The position numbers and the translations under genes were made by a program. A DNA stretch of 64,000 nucleotides from Pseudomonadota bacterium (GTDB lineage Bacteria > Pseudomonadota > Alphaproteobacteria > Rhodospirillales > Magnetospirillaceae), in assembly GCA_023458315.1 (NCBI GenBank), contig JAEXAH010000142.1, positions 1 through 64,000 on the forward strand. Reading direction: 5' to 3'. The notes beneath the pieces were generated by a model. It was not told where the DNA came from. It saw only the letters and a program-made list of their open reading frames with translations, and ran no database searches. Each line of letters begins with the position of its first letter. The first letter of the stretch is position 1. Below are positions 44,901-53,506 of this stretch, piece after piece.

Positions 44901-45582
44901 CACCGGCGAGTACGAGGACGGCAAGCTGGGCGAGATCTTCATCGACATGCACAAGGAAGGCGCCGCCTTCCGCGCCATGATGAACAATTTCGCCATCGCC
45001 GTGTCCATCGGCCTGCAATACGGCGTGCCGCTCGAGGAATTCGTCGAGGCGTTCACCTTCACCCGCTTCGAGCCGTCGGGCATGGTCGAAGGCAACGACA
45101 CCATCAAGATGTCCACCTCGATCCTGGACTACATCTTCCGCGAACTGGCCATTTCCTACCTGTCGCGCAACGATCTGGCCCATGTGGAACCGGCCGATCT
45201 GACCCCCGACACCGTGGGCAAGGGCAACGCCCAAAGCCAGGGCGTGCAGGCCGCGCTGAACAACGTGGTGGAACGCGTCGCCTCCAAGGGCTACGTGCGC
45301 TCCAAGTTCCTGGTGGTCAAGGGCGGCGCCACCACCGCCGCCGGCCTGTCGGCCGATCTGACCGGCACCACCACCACCCCCATCAGCCAACCGGTGATGG
45401 CCCTGGAAGTGGACACCGAAGTCGCCATCCAGGAATTCGACGCCCGCGCCGAACAAATCCGCCACGCCCGCATGAAAGGCTACGAAGGCGACGCCTGCCC
45501 CGAATGCGGCAACTTCACCCTGGTCCGCAACGGCACCTGCCTGAAGTGCGACACCTGCGGCGGCACGACAGGCTGCTCGTAA
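41935..45582 (+). CDS. nrdJ: Adenosylcobalamin-dependent ribonucleotide reductase (class II)
   Basis: A 1215-residue vitamin B12-dependent ribonucleotide reductase making deoxyribonucleotides without oxygen or a second subunit. Recognisable parts: [18 protein letters not shown] and [16 protein letters not shown] near residues 140-210; [20 protein letters not shown] (about 225-245); [20 protein letters not shown] (about 473-492), holding active-site Cys and Glu of the NxCxE type; [20 protein letters not shown]; and a C-terminal zinc-ribbon-like end, [15 protein letters not shown] then CDTCGG. Length matches alphaproteobacterial NrdJ. ATG 41935 has GAGGGGA upstream. Probable NrdR control from the upstream box. 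With icmF it makes two adenosylcobalamin users in the window. Confidence 0.96.
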   Translation: MRVQRHFTKSGGSAYAGLEFRTASSEIRNPDGSVVFSATDIEVPAEWSQVACDVLAQKYFRKAGVPARLKRVAEKGVPEWLQRHEPDAAALEALPESERLTGEKSARQVFDRLAGTWTYWGWKGGYFASEDDARAFRDEMAFMLAAQMGAPNSPQWFNTGLHWAYGIDGPGQGHYYVDYKTGKMVRSKSSYEHPQPHACFIQSIEDDLVNEGGIMDLWVREARLFKYGSGTGTNFSRLRGVGEKLSGGGKSSGLMSFLKIGDRAAGAIKSGGTTRRAAKMVVVDVDHPDIEDFINWKVVEEQKVAALVAGSKLANRHLGEVMAACTQWDGDMQSDARFDPKQNKRLKKAILAARAAMLPENYIQRVIQFARQGYDQIEFPVFDTDWDSEAYLTVSGQNSNNTVRVTDDFLNAVMEDGEWVLKHRASGKVKKTLKARALWEHIGEAAWACADPGIQFDTTINDWHTCPESGRINASNPCSEYMFLDDTACNLASLNLMCFRTKDGAFDIEGFRHACRLWTMVLEISVLMAQFPSEKIAQLSYDFRTLGLGYANVGGLLMASGLPYDSDKGRALIGAITALMTGESYVTSAEMSGELGTFPGFPANKDGMLRVIRNHRRAAYGLTSGYEGLATNPVPLDAENCPDAALVAAARVAWDNALTLGEKHGFRNAQATVVAPTGTIGLVMDCDTTGIEPDFALVKFKKLAGGGYFKIINRMVPEALRNLGYSENDVAEMIRYAVGHATLRDAPGVNHDRLKAKGFDDAALERLEQSLEAAFDIKFVFNKYALGADFCVDKLGIPAAKLDDLSFDMLAHLGFTKAEIDAANTYCCGAMTLEGAPFLKAEHLPVFDCANACGKIGTRFLSVDSHIRMMAAAQPFISGAISKTINMPNSASVDDCKNAYMLSWRLGLKANALYRDGSKLSQPLQAAVLDDAGDLEEAVAEAPMAARAEIVAERIVERVITAARRSKLPDRRKGYTQKAMVGGHKVYLRTGEYEDGKLGEIFIDMHKEGAAFRAMMNNFAIAVSIGLQYGVPLEEFVEAFTFTRFEPSGMVEGNDTIKMSTSILDYIFRELAISYLSRNDLAHVEPADLTPDTVGKGNAQSQGVQAALNNVVERVASKGYVRSKFLVVKGGATTAAGLSADLTGTTTTPISQPVMALEVDTEVAIQEFDARAEQIRHARMKGYEGDACPECGNFTLVRNGTCLKCDTCGGTTGCS

Positions 45583-45602
45583 GCTTGGCGACATAATTAT
45601 TC

Positions 45603-45640
45603 TGTGGGCCGGGGCACGCCCCGGCCCACATTGTGTTTGT
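45603..45640 (+). terminator. Rho-independent terminator of nrdJ
   Basis: TGTGGGCCGGGG (45603-45614) and CCCCGGCCCACA (45619-45630) make a perfect 12-bp stem with a 4-base loop, followed by TTGTGTTTGT, 20 bp after the nrdJ stop. Confidence 0.88.
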
Positions 45641-45782
45641 GCTGGTGCGGCGGCCTGCGCTGGGGCGATGCCGTGCCATTCGACCCGATGATCCTGGCTC
45701 CAGCGCAGTCATGCTGGTGAACTCGGTGCCGTTGCCGCTGACGATCATCAGCGACCTACCGCGCCGAACGATCATTGCGGGA
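45640..45782 (-). pseudogene. Remnant of an IS3-family transposase
   Basis: Reading the minus strand gives MIVSGNGTEFTSMTA, matching the DDE-core pattern MIVSDNGTEFTS of IS3-family OrfB transposases but with the catalytic Asp changed to Gly. Then, after a one-base frame change, WSQDHRVEWHGIAP matches the next conserved segment (WSQ...VEWHYIAPGK). About 45 codons survive, with no ends or terminal repeats visible. It is wedged between the nrdJ terminator and the ferritin-like gene, directly abutting the stop of the latter. Confidence 0.75.
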
Positions 45783-46238
45783 TCACGCCGCCAGACGGGT
45801 GATCCAGCGTTCGATGGCGGCGACGTGTTCCGCCTCTTCCTCGACGAATTCGCGGGCCATGGCCTTGATTTCCGGGTCGTCGCTGTTGTCCAGCACGCCC
45901 TGGTAAAAGGCCAGCCCTTGCCGTTCCGCGTCCAGCGCCAGATCCATGGCCTGATGCACGTCCATGTTGGGGTCGGCGCCCCAGATGGCGGCGGCCTCGG
46001 GACTTTCCAGGTCGGGCCATTGGAACTGGCCGGGGGCCATTTCCGGCAGATCGTGGAAGCCGCCGCGCTTGCGCGCCTCGTCCAGATGCAGGCGCGAGAA
46101 ATAGGCCATCTGACGGAAGAATTCCGCCACATCCTTGTTGGCGAAGGACGAAGCCACGTCCGCCAGTTCATCGAAGCGCAAGGCGGCTTCCTGTTCCAGA
46201 CGGGCGGCGTAAACCAGAAATTCCTCGACCGACTTCAT
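45783..46238 (-). CDS. Ferritin-like (rubrerythrin-type) diiron protein
   Basis: A 151-residue four-helix protein. Helix-borne metal ligands are suggested by ARLEQEAALRFDELA (about 12-26), RLHLDEARKRG (about 49-59), LDAERQGLAFYQGVL (about 103-117) and FVEEEAEHVAAIERW (about 130-145), the E..E/EExxH pattern of ferritin-like proteins. There is no rubredoxin domain. Likely cytoplasmic, in iron handling or peroxide protection; exact role unknown. GGAGTAG lies just before the ATG. An IS3 remnant abuts its 3' end; mnmA lies upstream. Confidence 0.82.
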   Translation of the reverse strand: MKSVEEFLVYAARLEQEAALRFDELADVASSFANKDVAEFFRQMAYFSRLHLDEARKRGGFHDLPEMAPGQFQWPDLESPEAAAIWGADPNMDVHQAMDLALDAERQGLAFYQGVLDNSDDPEIKAMAREFVEEEAEHVAAIERWITRLAA

Positions 46239-46323
46239 TCCCTACTCCTTGCGTGTCAGGGGGGAGAGTTTCGGTGGCGGAGGAACAAAGACTAACTTTT
46301 ATGCAGGAATGTTTCCAGCACAA

Positions 46324-47397
46324 TCATTGTGCAGAGACGATCCAGCCGCCGCCCAGCACCCGCTCGCCGCGATAGAACACGCAGGCTTGACCGGGGGCGA
46401 CACCCTCTTCCGGTTCGGCCAGGATCACCGTGGCGGTGCCATCGGCATGACGGGTCAGGCGGGCCGGTTTCGGCGGCCGGGTCGAGCGCACCCGCACCGC
46501 GACCGCGACGTCGTCGGCCTCGGCACCGCCCAGCCAGTTGACGTTCCGCAGGGTGATGACGGTCCGCCCCAGCGCCGCGCGCGGGCCGACCACCACCCGG
46601 CGGCTTTCCGCCTCCAGCCGCACCACATACAGCGGCGCGCCGCCGCCCAGGCCCAGGCCCTTCCGCTGGCCGATGGTGTAATGGATGATGCCGTCGTGAC
46701 GGCCCAGCACGCGACCGTCCACATGCACGATCTCGCCGCCCTCGATGGCGCCGGGGCGCAGGCGGTGCACCAGCCCGGCGTAATCGCCGTCGGGCACGAA
46801 ACAGATATCCTGGCTGTCACGCTTGGCCGCCACCGGCAGATTGTGACGGACGGCGATGGCGCGGGTTTCGTCCTTGCTGAGCATGCCGCCCAGCGGAAAA
46901 CGCAGGAATTCCAACTGGTCGCGGGTGGTGGAGAACAGGAAATAGCTCTGGTCGCGGCTGGGATCGACGCCCTTCAGCATCTCGGCGCCATCCGGCCCAT
47001 CCACCCGGCGCACGTAATGGCCGGTGGCCAGCGCGTCGGCGCCCAGATCGCGCGCCACCTGGAACAGATCGCGGAACTTGACCGTCTGGTTGCACAGCAC
47101 GCAGGGGATCGGCGTCTCGCCGCGCAGATAGGCATCGGCGAACGGGTCGATCACGTCGGCCTGGAAGGTGCTTTCCATGTCCATGACGTAATGGGCGATG
47201 CCCAGGGCATCGGCCACGGCGCGGGCGTCGTGGATGTCCTTGGAACCGCAACAGGTCTTGGGGCGGCACACCGCCGCGCCGTGGTCGTAGAGTTGCAGGG
47301 TGACGCCGACCACTTCCCACCCCTGCTCTTTCAGCAGCGCGGCGGTGGCCGAGGAATCCACGCCCCCCGACATGGCGACGACGATACGGCCCGACAT
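46324..47397 (-). CDS. mnmA: tRNA 2-thiouridylase
   Basis: A 357-residue enzyme that thiolates U34 of Glu, Gln and Lys tRNAs, using ATP and sulfur relayed from IscS. The PP-loop [17 protein letters not shown] opens the protein. Catalytic Cys positions are in [13 protein letters not shown] (about 97-109) and [15 protein letters not shown] (about 192-206). [15 protein letters not shown] follows. Length is standard. It lies directly after the DUF599 gene with no gap and 0.8 kb from the isc operon, whose IscS would supply sulfur. Confidence 0.96.
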   Translation of the reverse strand: MSGRIVVAMSGGVDSSATAALLKEQGWEVVGVTLQLYDHGAAVCRPKTCCGSKDIHDARAVADALGIAHYVMDMESTFQADVIDPFADAYLRGETPIPCVLCNQTVKFRDLFQVARDLGADALATGHYVRRVDGPDGAEMLKGVDPSRDQSYFLFSTTRDQLEFLRFPLGGMLSKDETRAIAVRHNLPVAAKRDSQDICFVPDGDYAGLVHRLRPGAIEGGEIVHVDGRVLGRHDGIIHYTIGQRKGLGLGGGAPLYVVRLEAESRRVVVGPRAALGRTVITLRNVNWLGGAEADDVAVAVRVRSTRPPKPARLTRHADGTATVILAEPEEGVAPGQACVFYRGERVLGGGWIVSAQ

Positions 47398-48093
47398 CTA
47401 CTTCGCTCCCAATGCATCGGCCAGGGTGGACAGGCTCTTGGAATGGAACTCGCGCCGGTACAGCACCGCCACCACCATTGCGGCGGCGACCAGGAACACC
47501 CAGGTGTGGACGAACCACAGCATCATGGCCAGCGCGAAATAATAGGCCCGCAGCCCACGATTGAAGCTGTTGGCCGCCAGGCTTTGCAGCCGCGCGGCAT
47601 GCGAGGCGAACACTTCCTTCAGCATGTCGTCGGCGCGCGGTTCCGGCGCCGCGCCCATGATGATGCAGCAATAGTTGAACTGGCGCAGACACCATGTGAA
47701 CTGGAAAAAGGCGTAGACGAAGACCAGGGCCAGCAACAACACCTTCATCTCGAACGCTTCCAGCCCCGACGATCCTGCGAAGGGCAGGTCGCGGTAGACG
47801 GTGAAGGCCCGTTCGCCCGATCCCATCAGCGCCACCAGACCGCCCAGCACCAGGATGGAGGCCGAGGCGAAGAACGCCACCGAGCGCATCAGCGATCCCA
47901 CCAGCGACACGTCGGCCACCCGATTGTCGCGGTCGCACAGCGCCCGCATCCAGGCGCGGCGATGGCGCACCATGACCGCCGACAGCGACCGCCCCAGCAG
48001 GGTCCGGTGTTCGGCCATCAGGGTATAGCCCACCCACAACACCACGAAGGCGGCGAAGGCGGCGATGTCGATCAGCGGAATGCCGTGGATCAT
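47398..48093 (-). CDS. DUF599 membrane protein
   Basis: A 231-residue integral membrane protein with about four to five hydrophobic helices (IDIAAFAAFVVLWVGYTLM, SVAFFASASILVLGGLVAL, LLLALVFVYAFFQFTWCL, near-C-terminal YYFALAMMLWFVHTWVFL). The pattern and the RQFNYCCIIMGAAPE segment fit the DUF599 family, whose function is unknown. ATG 48093 has GAGGAG nine bases upstream. Its stop is immediately followed by the mnmA ATG, so the two are co-transcribed. Confidence 0.85.
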   Translation of the reverse strand: MIHGIPLIDIAAFAAFVVLWVGYTLMAEHRTLLGRSLSAVMVRHRRAWMRALCDRDNRVADVSLVGSLMRSVAFFASASILVLGGLVALMGSGERAFTVYRDLPFAGSSGLEAFEMKVLLLALVFVYAFFQFTWCLRQFNYCCIIMGAAPEPRADDMLKEVFASHAARLQSLAANSFNRGLRAYYFALAMMLWFVHTWVFLVAAAMVVAVLYRREFHSKSLSTLADALGAK

Positions 48094-48115
48094 GGCGCCA
48101 GTCTCCTCAAAACGG

Positions 48116-48140
48116 CATGGCCGGGACAAGCCCGGCCATG
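48116..48140. repeat. Dispersed short palindrome, copy 2
   Basis: CATGGCCGGG (48116-48125) and CCCGGCCATG (48131-48140) flank ACAAG. It shares arms with the element at 10198-10220. It lies after iscX, so it may also serve as the 3' end of the isc operon. Confidence 0.65.
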
Positions 48141-48163
48141 ACTGCGCTCTGCGTGGTGTTCCC

Positions 48164-48358
48164 TCAGTCCCGCTCGTCGATCCAGGCCATCTGGATGGCC
48201 TCCAGGATCTTCTCGTTGGACTTGTTGGGATCGTCGTCGAAATCGGCCAGCGCGCAGACCCAGGCGTGCAGATCGGTGAACCGCAGGTTCACGTTGTCCG
48301 CCTGGGGATGCGCTTCCTCCAGCGCGATGGCGATGTCGATGACGTCACCCCACTTCAT
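48164..48358 (-). CDS. iscX: Fe-S assembly protein IscX
   Basis: A 64-residue acidic protein. [32 protein letters not shown] and the C-terminal ILEAIQMAWIDERD match IscX (YfhJ), a small IscS-binding modulator that may deliver iron or tune desulfurase activity. Its ATG overlaps the fdx stop (TAATG). It is the last gene of the isc operon, the usual place. Confidence 0.94.
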   Translation of the reverse strand: MKWGDVIDIAIALEEAHPQADNVNLRFTDLHAWVCALADFDDDPNKSNEKILEAIQMAWIDERD

Positions 48359-48696
48359 TATTTCTTGTCCACGGCCATGTTGCGGGTGGCGGCGGGGACG
48401 CTGACCACCAGGCCGTCCAGATCCTTGTTGAAGATGATCTGGCAGCCCAGGCGCGAGGTGCTGGTCAGGCCGAAGGCCAGGTCCAGCATGTCTTCCTCGT
48501 CTTCCGAGGCGGGCTTCAGCTTGTCATACCATTCCTGGGCGACCACCAGATGGCAGGTGGAGCAGGCCAGCGAGCCTTCGCAGGCGCCTTCCAGTTCCAC
48601 CTTGTTGCGGTGGGCGATCTCCAGCACCGACAGGCCCTCGGGGGCCTCGACCTCGAGGCGCGCGCCGTCGGGCTGGATAAAGGTCATCTTGGGCAT
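48358..48696 (-). CDS. fdx: 2Fe-2S ferredoxin of the isc system
   Basis: A 112-residue adrenodoxin-type ferredoxin that supplies electrons for cluster assembly on IscU. Cluster cysteines are in [11 protein letters not shown] (about 39-49) and RLGCQIIF (about 86). The start [20 protein letters not shown] is typical. It lies between hscA and iscX, overlapping iscX by one base in the normal isc order. Confidence 0.95.
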   Translation of the reverse strand: MPKMTFIQPDGARLEVEAPEGLSVLEIAHRNKVELEGACEGSLACSTCHLVVAQEWYDKLKPASEDEEDMLDLAFGLTSTSRLGCQIIFNKDLDGLVVSVPAATRNMAVDKK

Positions 48697-48770
48697 TACG
48701 GCAATCCTTGGCTAAAACCCCGGCGCGGGATTGGTACGATCGGCGCCCGGGCTGGTTCGATCCCCAACAA

Positions 48771-50684
48771 TTATTCGTCGCCCCCCAGGGCGTCGTCGAG
48801 ACGGTCGACCGACACGCCGGCCAGCGCCTGACGGATGCCACGGTCCATGCGCTTTTCGGCGAAGGACTTGGTGGCGGCCTCCAATTGCTCGACCGCCGCG
48901 TTGACGGCGTCGCGGTCGGAACCCGCGCACGCCTGTTCGACACGCTTCAAGGCTGCATCGATACCCTGCCGTTCGTCATCCGACAAGAGGTCCGCGTCAA
49001 CCGACAGCGCGGAATTCACCGCCAGCACCGATCGGCGGGCCTCGACCACAGCTTCCGCGAGCAGACGCTGGGCCATATCCTCGCGGGCGTTTTCCATGGA
49101 AGCACGCAACATGTTGGCCATTTCGTCCTCGGACAGCCCATAGGACGGCTTCACCGCCACCTGCTGTTCGATGCCGGTGGTCAGTTCCTTGGCCGCCACG
49201 GTCAGCAGGCCGTCGGCGTCAACCTGGAAGGTGACGCGGATGCGCGCCGCGCCCGCCGCCATGGGCGGAATGCCGCGCAGCACGAAGCGGGCCAGCGAGC
49301 GGTTCTGGTCCACCATCTCGCGCTCGCCCTGGACGGCGTGAATGGCCATGGCGGTCTGGCCGTCCTGATAGGTGGTGAATTCCTGGGCCATGGCCACCGG
49401 AATGGGGGTGTTGCGCGGAATGACCTTTTCCACGATGCCGCCCATGGTCTCGATGCCCAGGCTGAGCGGGGTGACGTCCAGCAGCAGGGTGTCGGAGCCG
49501 CGGGTCAGCGCCTCGGCCTGAAGGGCGGCGCCGACCGCCACCACTTCGTCGGGGTTGATGTCGCTGAGCGGTTCGCTGCCGAAGAACTCGGCCACCCGGC
49601 GGCGCACCAGCGGCATGCGGGTGGAGCCGCCCACCAGCACCACGCCCTTGATGTCGGCCACGTCGATGCCCGCGTCCTCGACCACGTTGCGGCAGATGTC
49701 GATGGTGCGCGACACGAATTGCCCGGCCAGGGATTCCAGGGTGGCGCGGTCCAGGGCGTGGCGCGACGGCTTGCCGTCCACCTCGATCATCCATTCGCCG
49801 GACTCGCGCGCGGTCAGGCATTCCTTGGCGACGCGGGCGGTCATCAGCGCCTGCTTGGCCTCGCCGGGGGAAATGGTCTGGGCGCCCAGATCGGCGGCGC
49901 GGGCGGCCAGGAAATGTTCGGCCACCGCATGGTCGATATCGTCGCCGCCCAGCACGGCGTCGCCGCCGGTGGCCTTCACCTGGAAGACGCCCTTTTCCAT
50001 CTTGAGGATGGAGATATCGAAGGTGCCGCCGCCCAGATCGTAGACGGCATACAGACCCTCGACACCGTTATCCAGGCCATAGGCCAGGGCGGCGGCGGTG
50101 GGTTCGTTGACCAGACGCAGCACTTCCAGATCGGCCAGACGGGCGGCGTCCTTGGTGGCGGTGCGGGCGGCATCGTCGAAATAGGCGGGGACGGTGATCA
50201 CCGCCCGGCTGACGTGACGGCCGCTCAGGGCTTCCTCGGCGCGGGCCTTGATGGCGCGCAGGATGTCGGCGGAAATCTCCACCGGGGTCATCACCCGCCC
50301 GGCGACGCGCAGGCGCACCATGCCGCCCTCGGGGTTGGGCTCGACCGTATAGGGCAGCGTGCCCGCCAGCGCCTTGACGTCCTCGATGCCGCGCCCCATC
50401 AGGCGCTTGATGGACGACACCACATGGTCGGGGGTTTCCAGGATCGCCTCGCGCGCCTTGGCGCCCACCTCGACCGCGCCGTCGTCGCGGTAATGCACCA
50501 CCGACGGGATCAGGGCGCGGCCATCGGCGCCGCGCAACACCTCGGTCTCGCCGTCGAAGGACAACGCCACCACCGAATTGGTGGTGCCCAGATCGATGCC
50601 GACCGCCGCCCCCGCTTCCTGTTCATGCGGCGCCGGGGTTTCGCCCGGTTCGTGCAATTGGAGCAGGACGAGACCGTCGGACAT
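48771..50684 (-). CDS. hscA: Fe-S cluster assembly Hsp70 chaperone
   Basis: A 637-residue Hsp70 specialised for iron-sulfur assembly. Nucleotide-binding motifs: VGIDLGTTNSVVALSFDG (about 28-45), TVPAYFDDAARTATKDAARL (about 164-183) and YDLGGGTFDISIL (about 220). The substrate domain contains LLLDVTPLSLGIETMGG. With HscB it binds the LPPVK motif of IscU (present here at IscU 99-103) and drives cluster transfer by ATP hydrolysis. It lies between hscB and fdx as expected. Only DnaK is a competing identity; context settles it. Confidence 0.95.
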   Translation of the reverse strand: MSDGLVLLQLHEPGETPAPHEQEAGAAVGIDLGTTNSVVALSFDGETEVLRGADGRALIPSVVHYRDDGAVEVGAKAREAILETPDHVVSSIKRLMGRGIEDVKALAGTLPYTVEPNPEGGMVRLRVAGRVMTPVEISADILRAIKARAEEALSGRHVSRAVITVPAYFDDAARTATKDAARLADLEVLRLVNEPTAAALAYGLDNGVEGLYAVYDLGGGTFDISILKMEKGVFQVKATGGDAVLGGDDIDHAVAEHFLAARAADLGAQTISPGEAKQALMTARVAKECLTARESGEWMIEVDGKPSRHALDRATLESLAGQFVSRTIDICRNVVEDAGIDVADIKGVVLVGGSTRMPLVRRRVAEFFGSEPLSDINPDEVVAVGAALQAEALTRGSDTLLLDVTPLSLGIETMGGIVEKVIPRNTPIPVAMAQEFTTYQDGQTAMAIHAVQGEREMVDQNRSLARFVLRGIPPMAAGAARIRVTFQVDADGLLTVAAKELTTGIEQQVAVKPSYGLSEDEMANMLRASMENAREDMAQRLLAEAVVEARRSVLAVNSALSVDADLLSDDERQGIDAALKRVEQACAGSDRDAVNAAVEQLEAATKSFAEKRMDRGIRQALAGVSVDRLDDALGGDE

Positions 50685-50726
50685 GGGAAATCCTCTCAGA
50701 TGTTGGGCGGACGGACGGGCGCGCTT

Positions 50727-51353
50727 CTAGCGCAGCGCCCGGGTCAGGCGGGTTTTCTTGCTGCGGGCCTCTTCGGCCAGCTTGGTCAGGTATTTCAGGC
50801 GGGTGGTCAGGCCCGCCGCCTTTTCCAGATCGTTGGCGGCGAAGGCGGCCGAGATGTGGCACTGCGCCGACAGTACATCGGCGTCGGCCTCGGCCGACAG
50901 CTTGGTGATGCGGTCGGGGGTATCGGCCTCGGCCAGCGCCTCGCGCTTTTCCATCTGCTCCATCAGCAACTCGGGGTCCGAGATGGTGCCGCAGGCGGTC
51001 AGATCCACCGGACGCCCCAGCAGCCCCAGCAGATAGGCGGCGCGCTTCAGCGGCTCCTTCAGCGTCTCGTAAGCTTCGTTCAGGGCGGTCGCCTGTTGCT
51101 GCGACAAAGCGCGTTCCTTGGGCGACTTGGCGGCGAAACGGTCGGGATGCAGGCGGCGCTGGAAGCCGAAATACTGGCGTTCCAGTTCGTCGTTATCGAT
51201 CTCGAAGGTCGGCCGCAGGCCCAGCCGCGCGTAATGATCGATGGCCCCCGGCCCCTGCACCGCCCCGCACACGGAACAGAACAGGGCGCGCGACGCCACC
51301 GGCCCCTTGCAGGACCAGCACGGCACCACGGCGGCGACGGCGGACGCGTTCAT
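50727..51353 (-). CDS. hscB: Fe-S assembly J-protein co-chaperone with zinc finger
   Basis: A 208-residue J-domain protein. An N-terminal tetracysteine motif (CWSC at 12-15, CSVC at 26-29) precedes the J-domain, which carries the HPD triad in FQRRLHPDRFAAKSP. The C-terminal three-helix IscU-binding domain follows. The Cys motif is typical of eukaryotic HSC20 and is absent from E. coli HscB. ATG 51353 was chosen after a G-rich leader; an ATG at 51368 overlapping the iscA stop would add five residues (MGGGG). It delivers IscU to HscA and stimulates its ATPase. Confidence 0.92.
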   Translation of the reverse strand: MNASAVAAVVPCWSCKGPVASRALFCSVCGAVQGPGAIDHYARLGLRPTFEIDNDELERQYFGFQRRLHPDRFAAKSPKERALSQQQATALNEAYETLKEPLKRAAYLLGLLGRPVDLTACGTISDPELLMEQMEKREALAEADTPDRITKLSAEADADVLSAQCHISAAFAANDLEKAAGLTTRLKYLTKLAEEARSKKTRLTRALR

Positions 51354-51367
51354 ACCCCCGCCCCCCA

Positions 51368-51706
51368 TCAGACGTGGAACGACTCGCCGCAACCGCAGCG
51401 GCCCTTCTCGTTCGGGTTCCGGAACACGAAGCCCGACTGCATCTTGTCCTCGACCCAATCCATTTCGGTGCCGAAGATGAACATGCTGGCCTTGGGGTCG
51501 ATCAGCACGGTGACGCCGTTCATTTCGACCACTTCGTCGAATTGCGATTTCTCGTCGGCGTATTCCAGGGTGTAGGACATGCCCGAACAGCCCTTGGTGC
51601 GCACACCGATGCGGATACCGGCCGAAGGCTTGCCGCGCTTTTCCAACAGCGCCTTGACGCGTTCGGCAGCGGCTTCGGTCATCGAGATGGGAGCCTTCAT
51701 TTCCAT
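51368..51706 (-). CDS. iscA: A-type Fe-S carrier
   Basis: A 112-residue A-type carrier. The three conserved Cys are seen in TKGCSGMSY (about 40) and in NEKGRCGCGESFHV near the end (two Cys). It receives clusters and passes them to target proteins, especially 4Fe-4S enzymes. ATG 51706 was chosen with a GGAAAGGG site upstream; an internal ATG at 51700 is possible. Located between iscU and hscB. Confidence 0.94.
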   Translation of the reverse strand: MEMKAPISMTEAAAERVKALLEKRGKPSAGIRIGVRTKGCSGMSYTLEYADEKSQFDEVVEMNGVTVLIDPKASMFIFGTEMDWVEDKMQSGFVFRNPNEKGRCGCGESFHV

Positions 51707-51753
51707 GGCCTGCGATCCCTTTCCAGACAATAGCGGGGCGTTGCGACGGCGGC

Positions 51754-52158
51754 CTATTGGGCCGCCGTGTCGTCCGCGATTCCGGCCTTGCTCTTATAAT
51801 CCTTGATGGCGGCCTTGATAGCATCCTCGGCCAGCACCGAACAATGGATCTTGACCGGCGGCAGCGCCAGTTCCTGGGCGATGTCGGTGTTCTTGATGGC
51901 CGCGGCCTCGTCCAGGGTCTTGCCCTTCACCCATTCGGTGACGAGCGACGACGAAGCGATGGCCGAACCGCAGCCGAAGGTCTTGAACTTGGCGTCCTCG
52001 ATGATGCCTTCGGGGCTGACCTTGATTTGCAGCTTCATGACGTCGCCGCAGGCGGGGGCGCCGACCAGACCGGTGCCGACATCGGCCGATTCCTTGTCGA
52101 GCGCGCCGACGTTGCGCGGGTTCTCGTAATGGTCGACGACCTTGTCGCTGTAAGCCAT
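51754..52158 (-). CDS. iscU: Fe-S cluster scaffold
   Basis: A 134-residue scaffold on which clusters are built. The cluster ligands Cys 37 (GAPACGDVM), Cys 63 (FGCGSAIASSS) and Cys 106 (HCSVLAED) are all present, as is Asp 39. The HscA recognition motif LPPVK is at 99-103. MAYSDKVVDHYENPRNVG is the classic start. The ATG at 52158 has a GGAGGACAAA leader. Position after iscS is normal. Confidence 0.97.
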   Translation of the reverse strand: MAYSDKVVDHYENPRNVGALDKESADVGTGLVGAPACGDVMKLQIKVSPEGIIEDAKFKTFGCGSAIASSSLVTEWVKGKTLDEAAAIKNTDIAQELALPPVKIHCSVLAEDAIKAAIKDYKSKAGIADDTAAQ

Positions 52159-52237
52159 TTTGTCCTCCAAAAACCTGGCGGGCACAAAGCCCGACTGGAT
52201 TACTCCAGAATTATTCTAATCCGCGCGCGGCCAAGAC

Positions 52238-53488
52238 TCAATGCTCGGCCCACTGGATGGACTTGAGATCGACGCCTTCCTGGTGCATGTCCCACAGCGG
52301 GCTCATGGAGCGCAGGTGCTCGACCGCCTTGACCACATGGTCGATGGCGTAGTCGATGTCCTCGTCGGTGGTGAAACGGCCCATGCCGAAACGGATCGAG
52401 GTATGGGCCATCTCGGCGTCCAGGCCCAGGGCGCGCAGCACGTAGGACGGCTCCAGCGAAGCCGAGGTGCAGGCGGAACCCGACGACACCGCCAGATCCT
52501 TGATGCCCATCATCAGTCCCTCGCCCTCGACGAAGGCGAAGGAAATGTTCAGGTTGCCGGGGATGCGGGCATCCATGTCGCCGTTGACGTAGATTTCCGC
52601 CAGACGCTGTTGCAGGCCGCCCAGCAGGCGGGTTTGCAGACGGCGCAGACGCTCGGCCTCGGCGCCCATTTCCGCCTTGGCGATAGCGCAGGCTTCGCCC
52701 AGGCCGACGCACAGCGGCGTCGCCAGGGTGCCCGAGCGCATGCCGCGTTCCTGGCCGCCGCCATTGATCAGCGGCACGATGCGCACGCGCGGACGGCGGC
52801 GGACATACAGCGCGCCAATACCCTTGGGTCCATAGATCTTGTGGCCCGAGATGGACATCAGGTCGATGTTCATGGCGTTGACGTCCAGCGGGATCTTGCC
52901 GACCGCCTGGGCGCAATCGGTGTGGAAGAACGCGCCCTTCTTGCGACAGATGGCGCCGATCTCGGCCAGCGGCTGGATCACGCCGATCTCGTTGTTGACG
53001 CCCATGACCGAAACGATGGCGGTCTTGTCGGTGACGGCGGCGTCCAGTTCCGCCAGATCGATCAGGCCGTTGGCCTTGACCGGCAGATAGGTGACGCGGA
53101 AGCCTTCCTGTTCCAGATGGCGGCAGGTATCCAGCACGCATTTGTGCTCCGTCACCACGGTGACGATGTGGTCCTTCTTGTCCTTGTAGAAGTGGGCCAC
53201 GCCCTTCAGCGCCAGATTGTTGGATTCGGTGGCGCCCGAGGTGAAGATGATTTCCTTGGCATCGGCGCCGATGATGGCGGCGATCTGCTCGCGGGCGATC
53301 TCGACCGCCTCTTCCGCTTCCCAGCCGTAGCGGTGGGTGCGCGAATGGGCGTTGCCGAACTTCTCGGTGAAATAGGGGATCATCTTCTCGACCACGCGCG
53401 GGTCGCAGGGGGTGGTGGCCTGGTAGTCGAGATAGATCGGTTGGCCGGGGGCCCGGCCGATGGTGTTGGGGGTGGCGGCAACGGTCAT
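52238..53488 (-). CDS. iscS: Cysteine desulfurase
   Basis: A 416-residue PLP enzyme releasing sulfur from cysteine for IscU, MnmA and others. The PLP lysine is in [17 protein letters not shown], and the sulfur-carrying Cys is in [18 protein letters not shown] (about 340-357). [16 protein letters not shown] near the N-terminus and [17 protein letters not shown] near the C-terminus are standard. It lies 79 bp before iscU and 18 bp after a second cysteine desulfurase gene. Confidence 0.97.
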   Translation of the reverse strand: MTVAATPNTIGRAPGQPIYLDYQATTPCDPRVVEKMIPYFTEKFGNAHSRTHRYGWEAEEAVEIAREQIAAIIGADAKEIIFTSGATESNNLALKGVAHFYKDKKDHIVTVVTEHKCVLDTCRHLEQEGFRVTYLPVKANGLIDLAELDAAVTDKTAIVSVMGVNNEIGVIQPLAEIGAICRKKGAFFHTDCAQAVGKIPLDVNAMNIDLMSISGHKIYGPKGIGALYVRRRPRVRIVPLINGGGQERGMRSGTLATPLCVGLGEACAIAKAEMGAEAERLRRLQTRLLGGLQQRLAEIYVNGDMDARIPGNLNISFAFVEGEGLMMGIKDLAVSSGSACTSASLEPSYVLRALGLDAEMAHTSIRFGMGRFTTDEDIDYAIDHVVKAVEHLRSMSPLWDMHQEGVDLKSIQWAEH

Positions 53489-53506
53489 GTAATCGATCCT
53501 TCTCGC

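Noticed and set aside
41656..45594. Long minus-strand open frame opposite nrdJ
   Set aside because: Low-complexity Gly/Ala/His-rich translation, typical of antisense frames in high-GC genes. nrdJ is unambiguous.
46239..46323. Possible small gene between the ferritin-like gene and mnmA
   Set aside because: Only 85 bp, no start with a ribosome site and no conserved-looking frame.
48740..48770. A T-arm-like GGTTCGATCCC suggesting a tRNA gene
   Set aside because: The flanking bases do not form a 5-bp T-stem, and no matching acceptor, anticodon arm or CCA end is present. It lies in the short gap between fdx and hscA.
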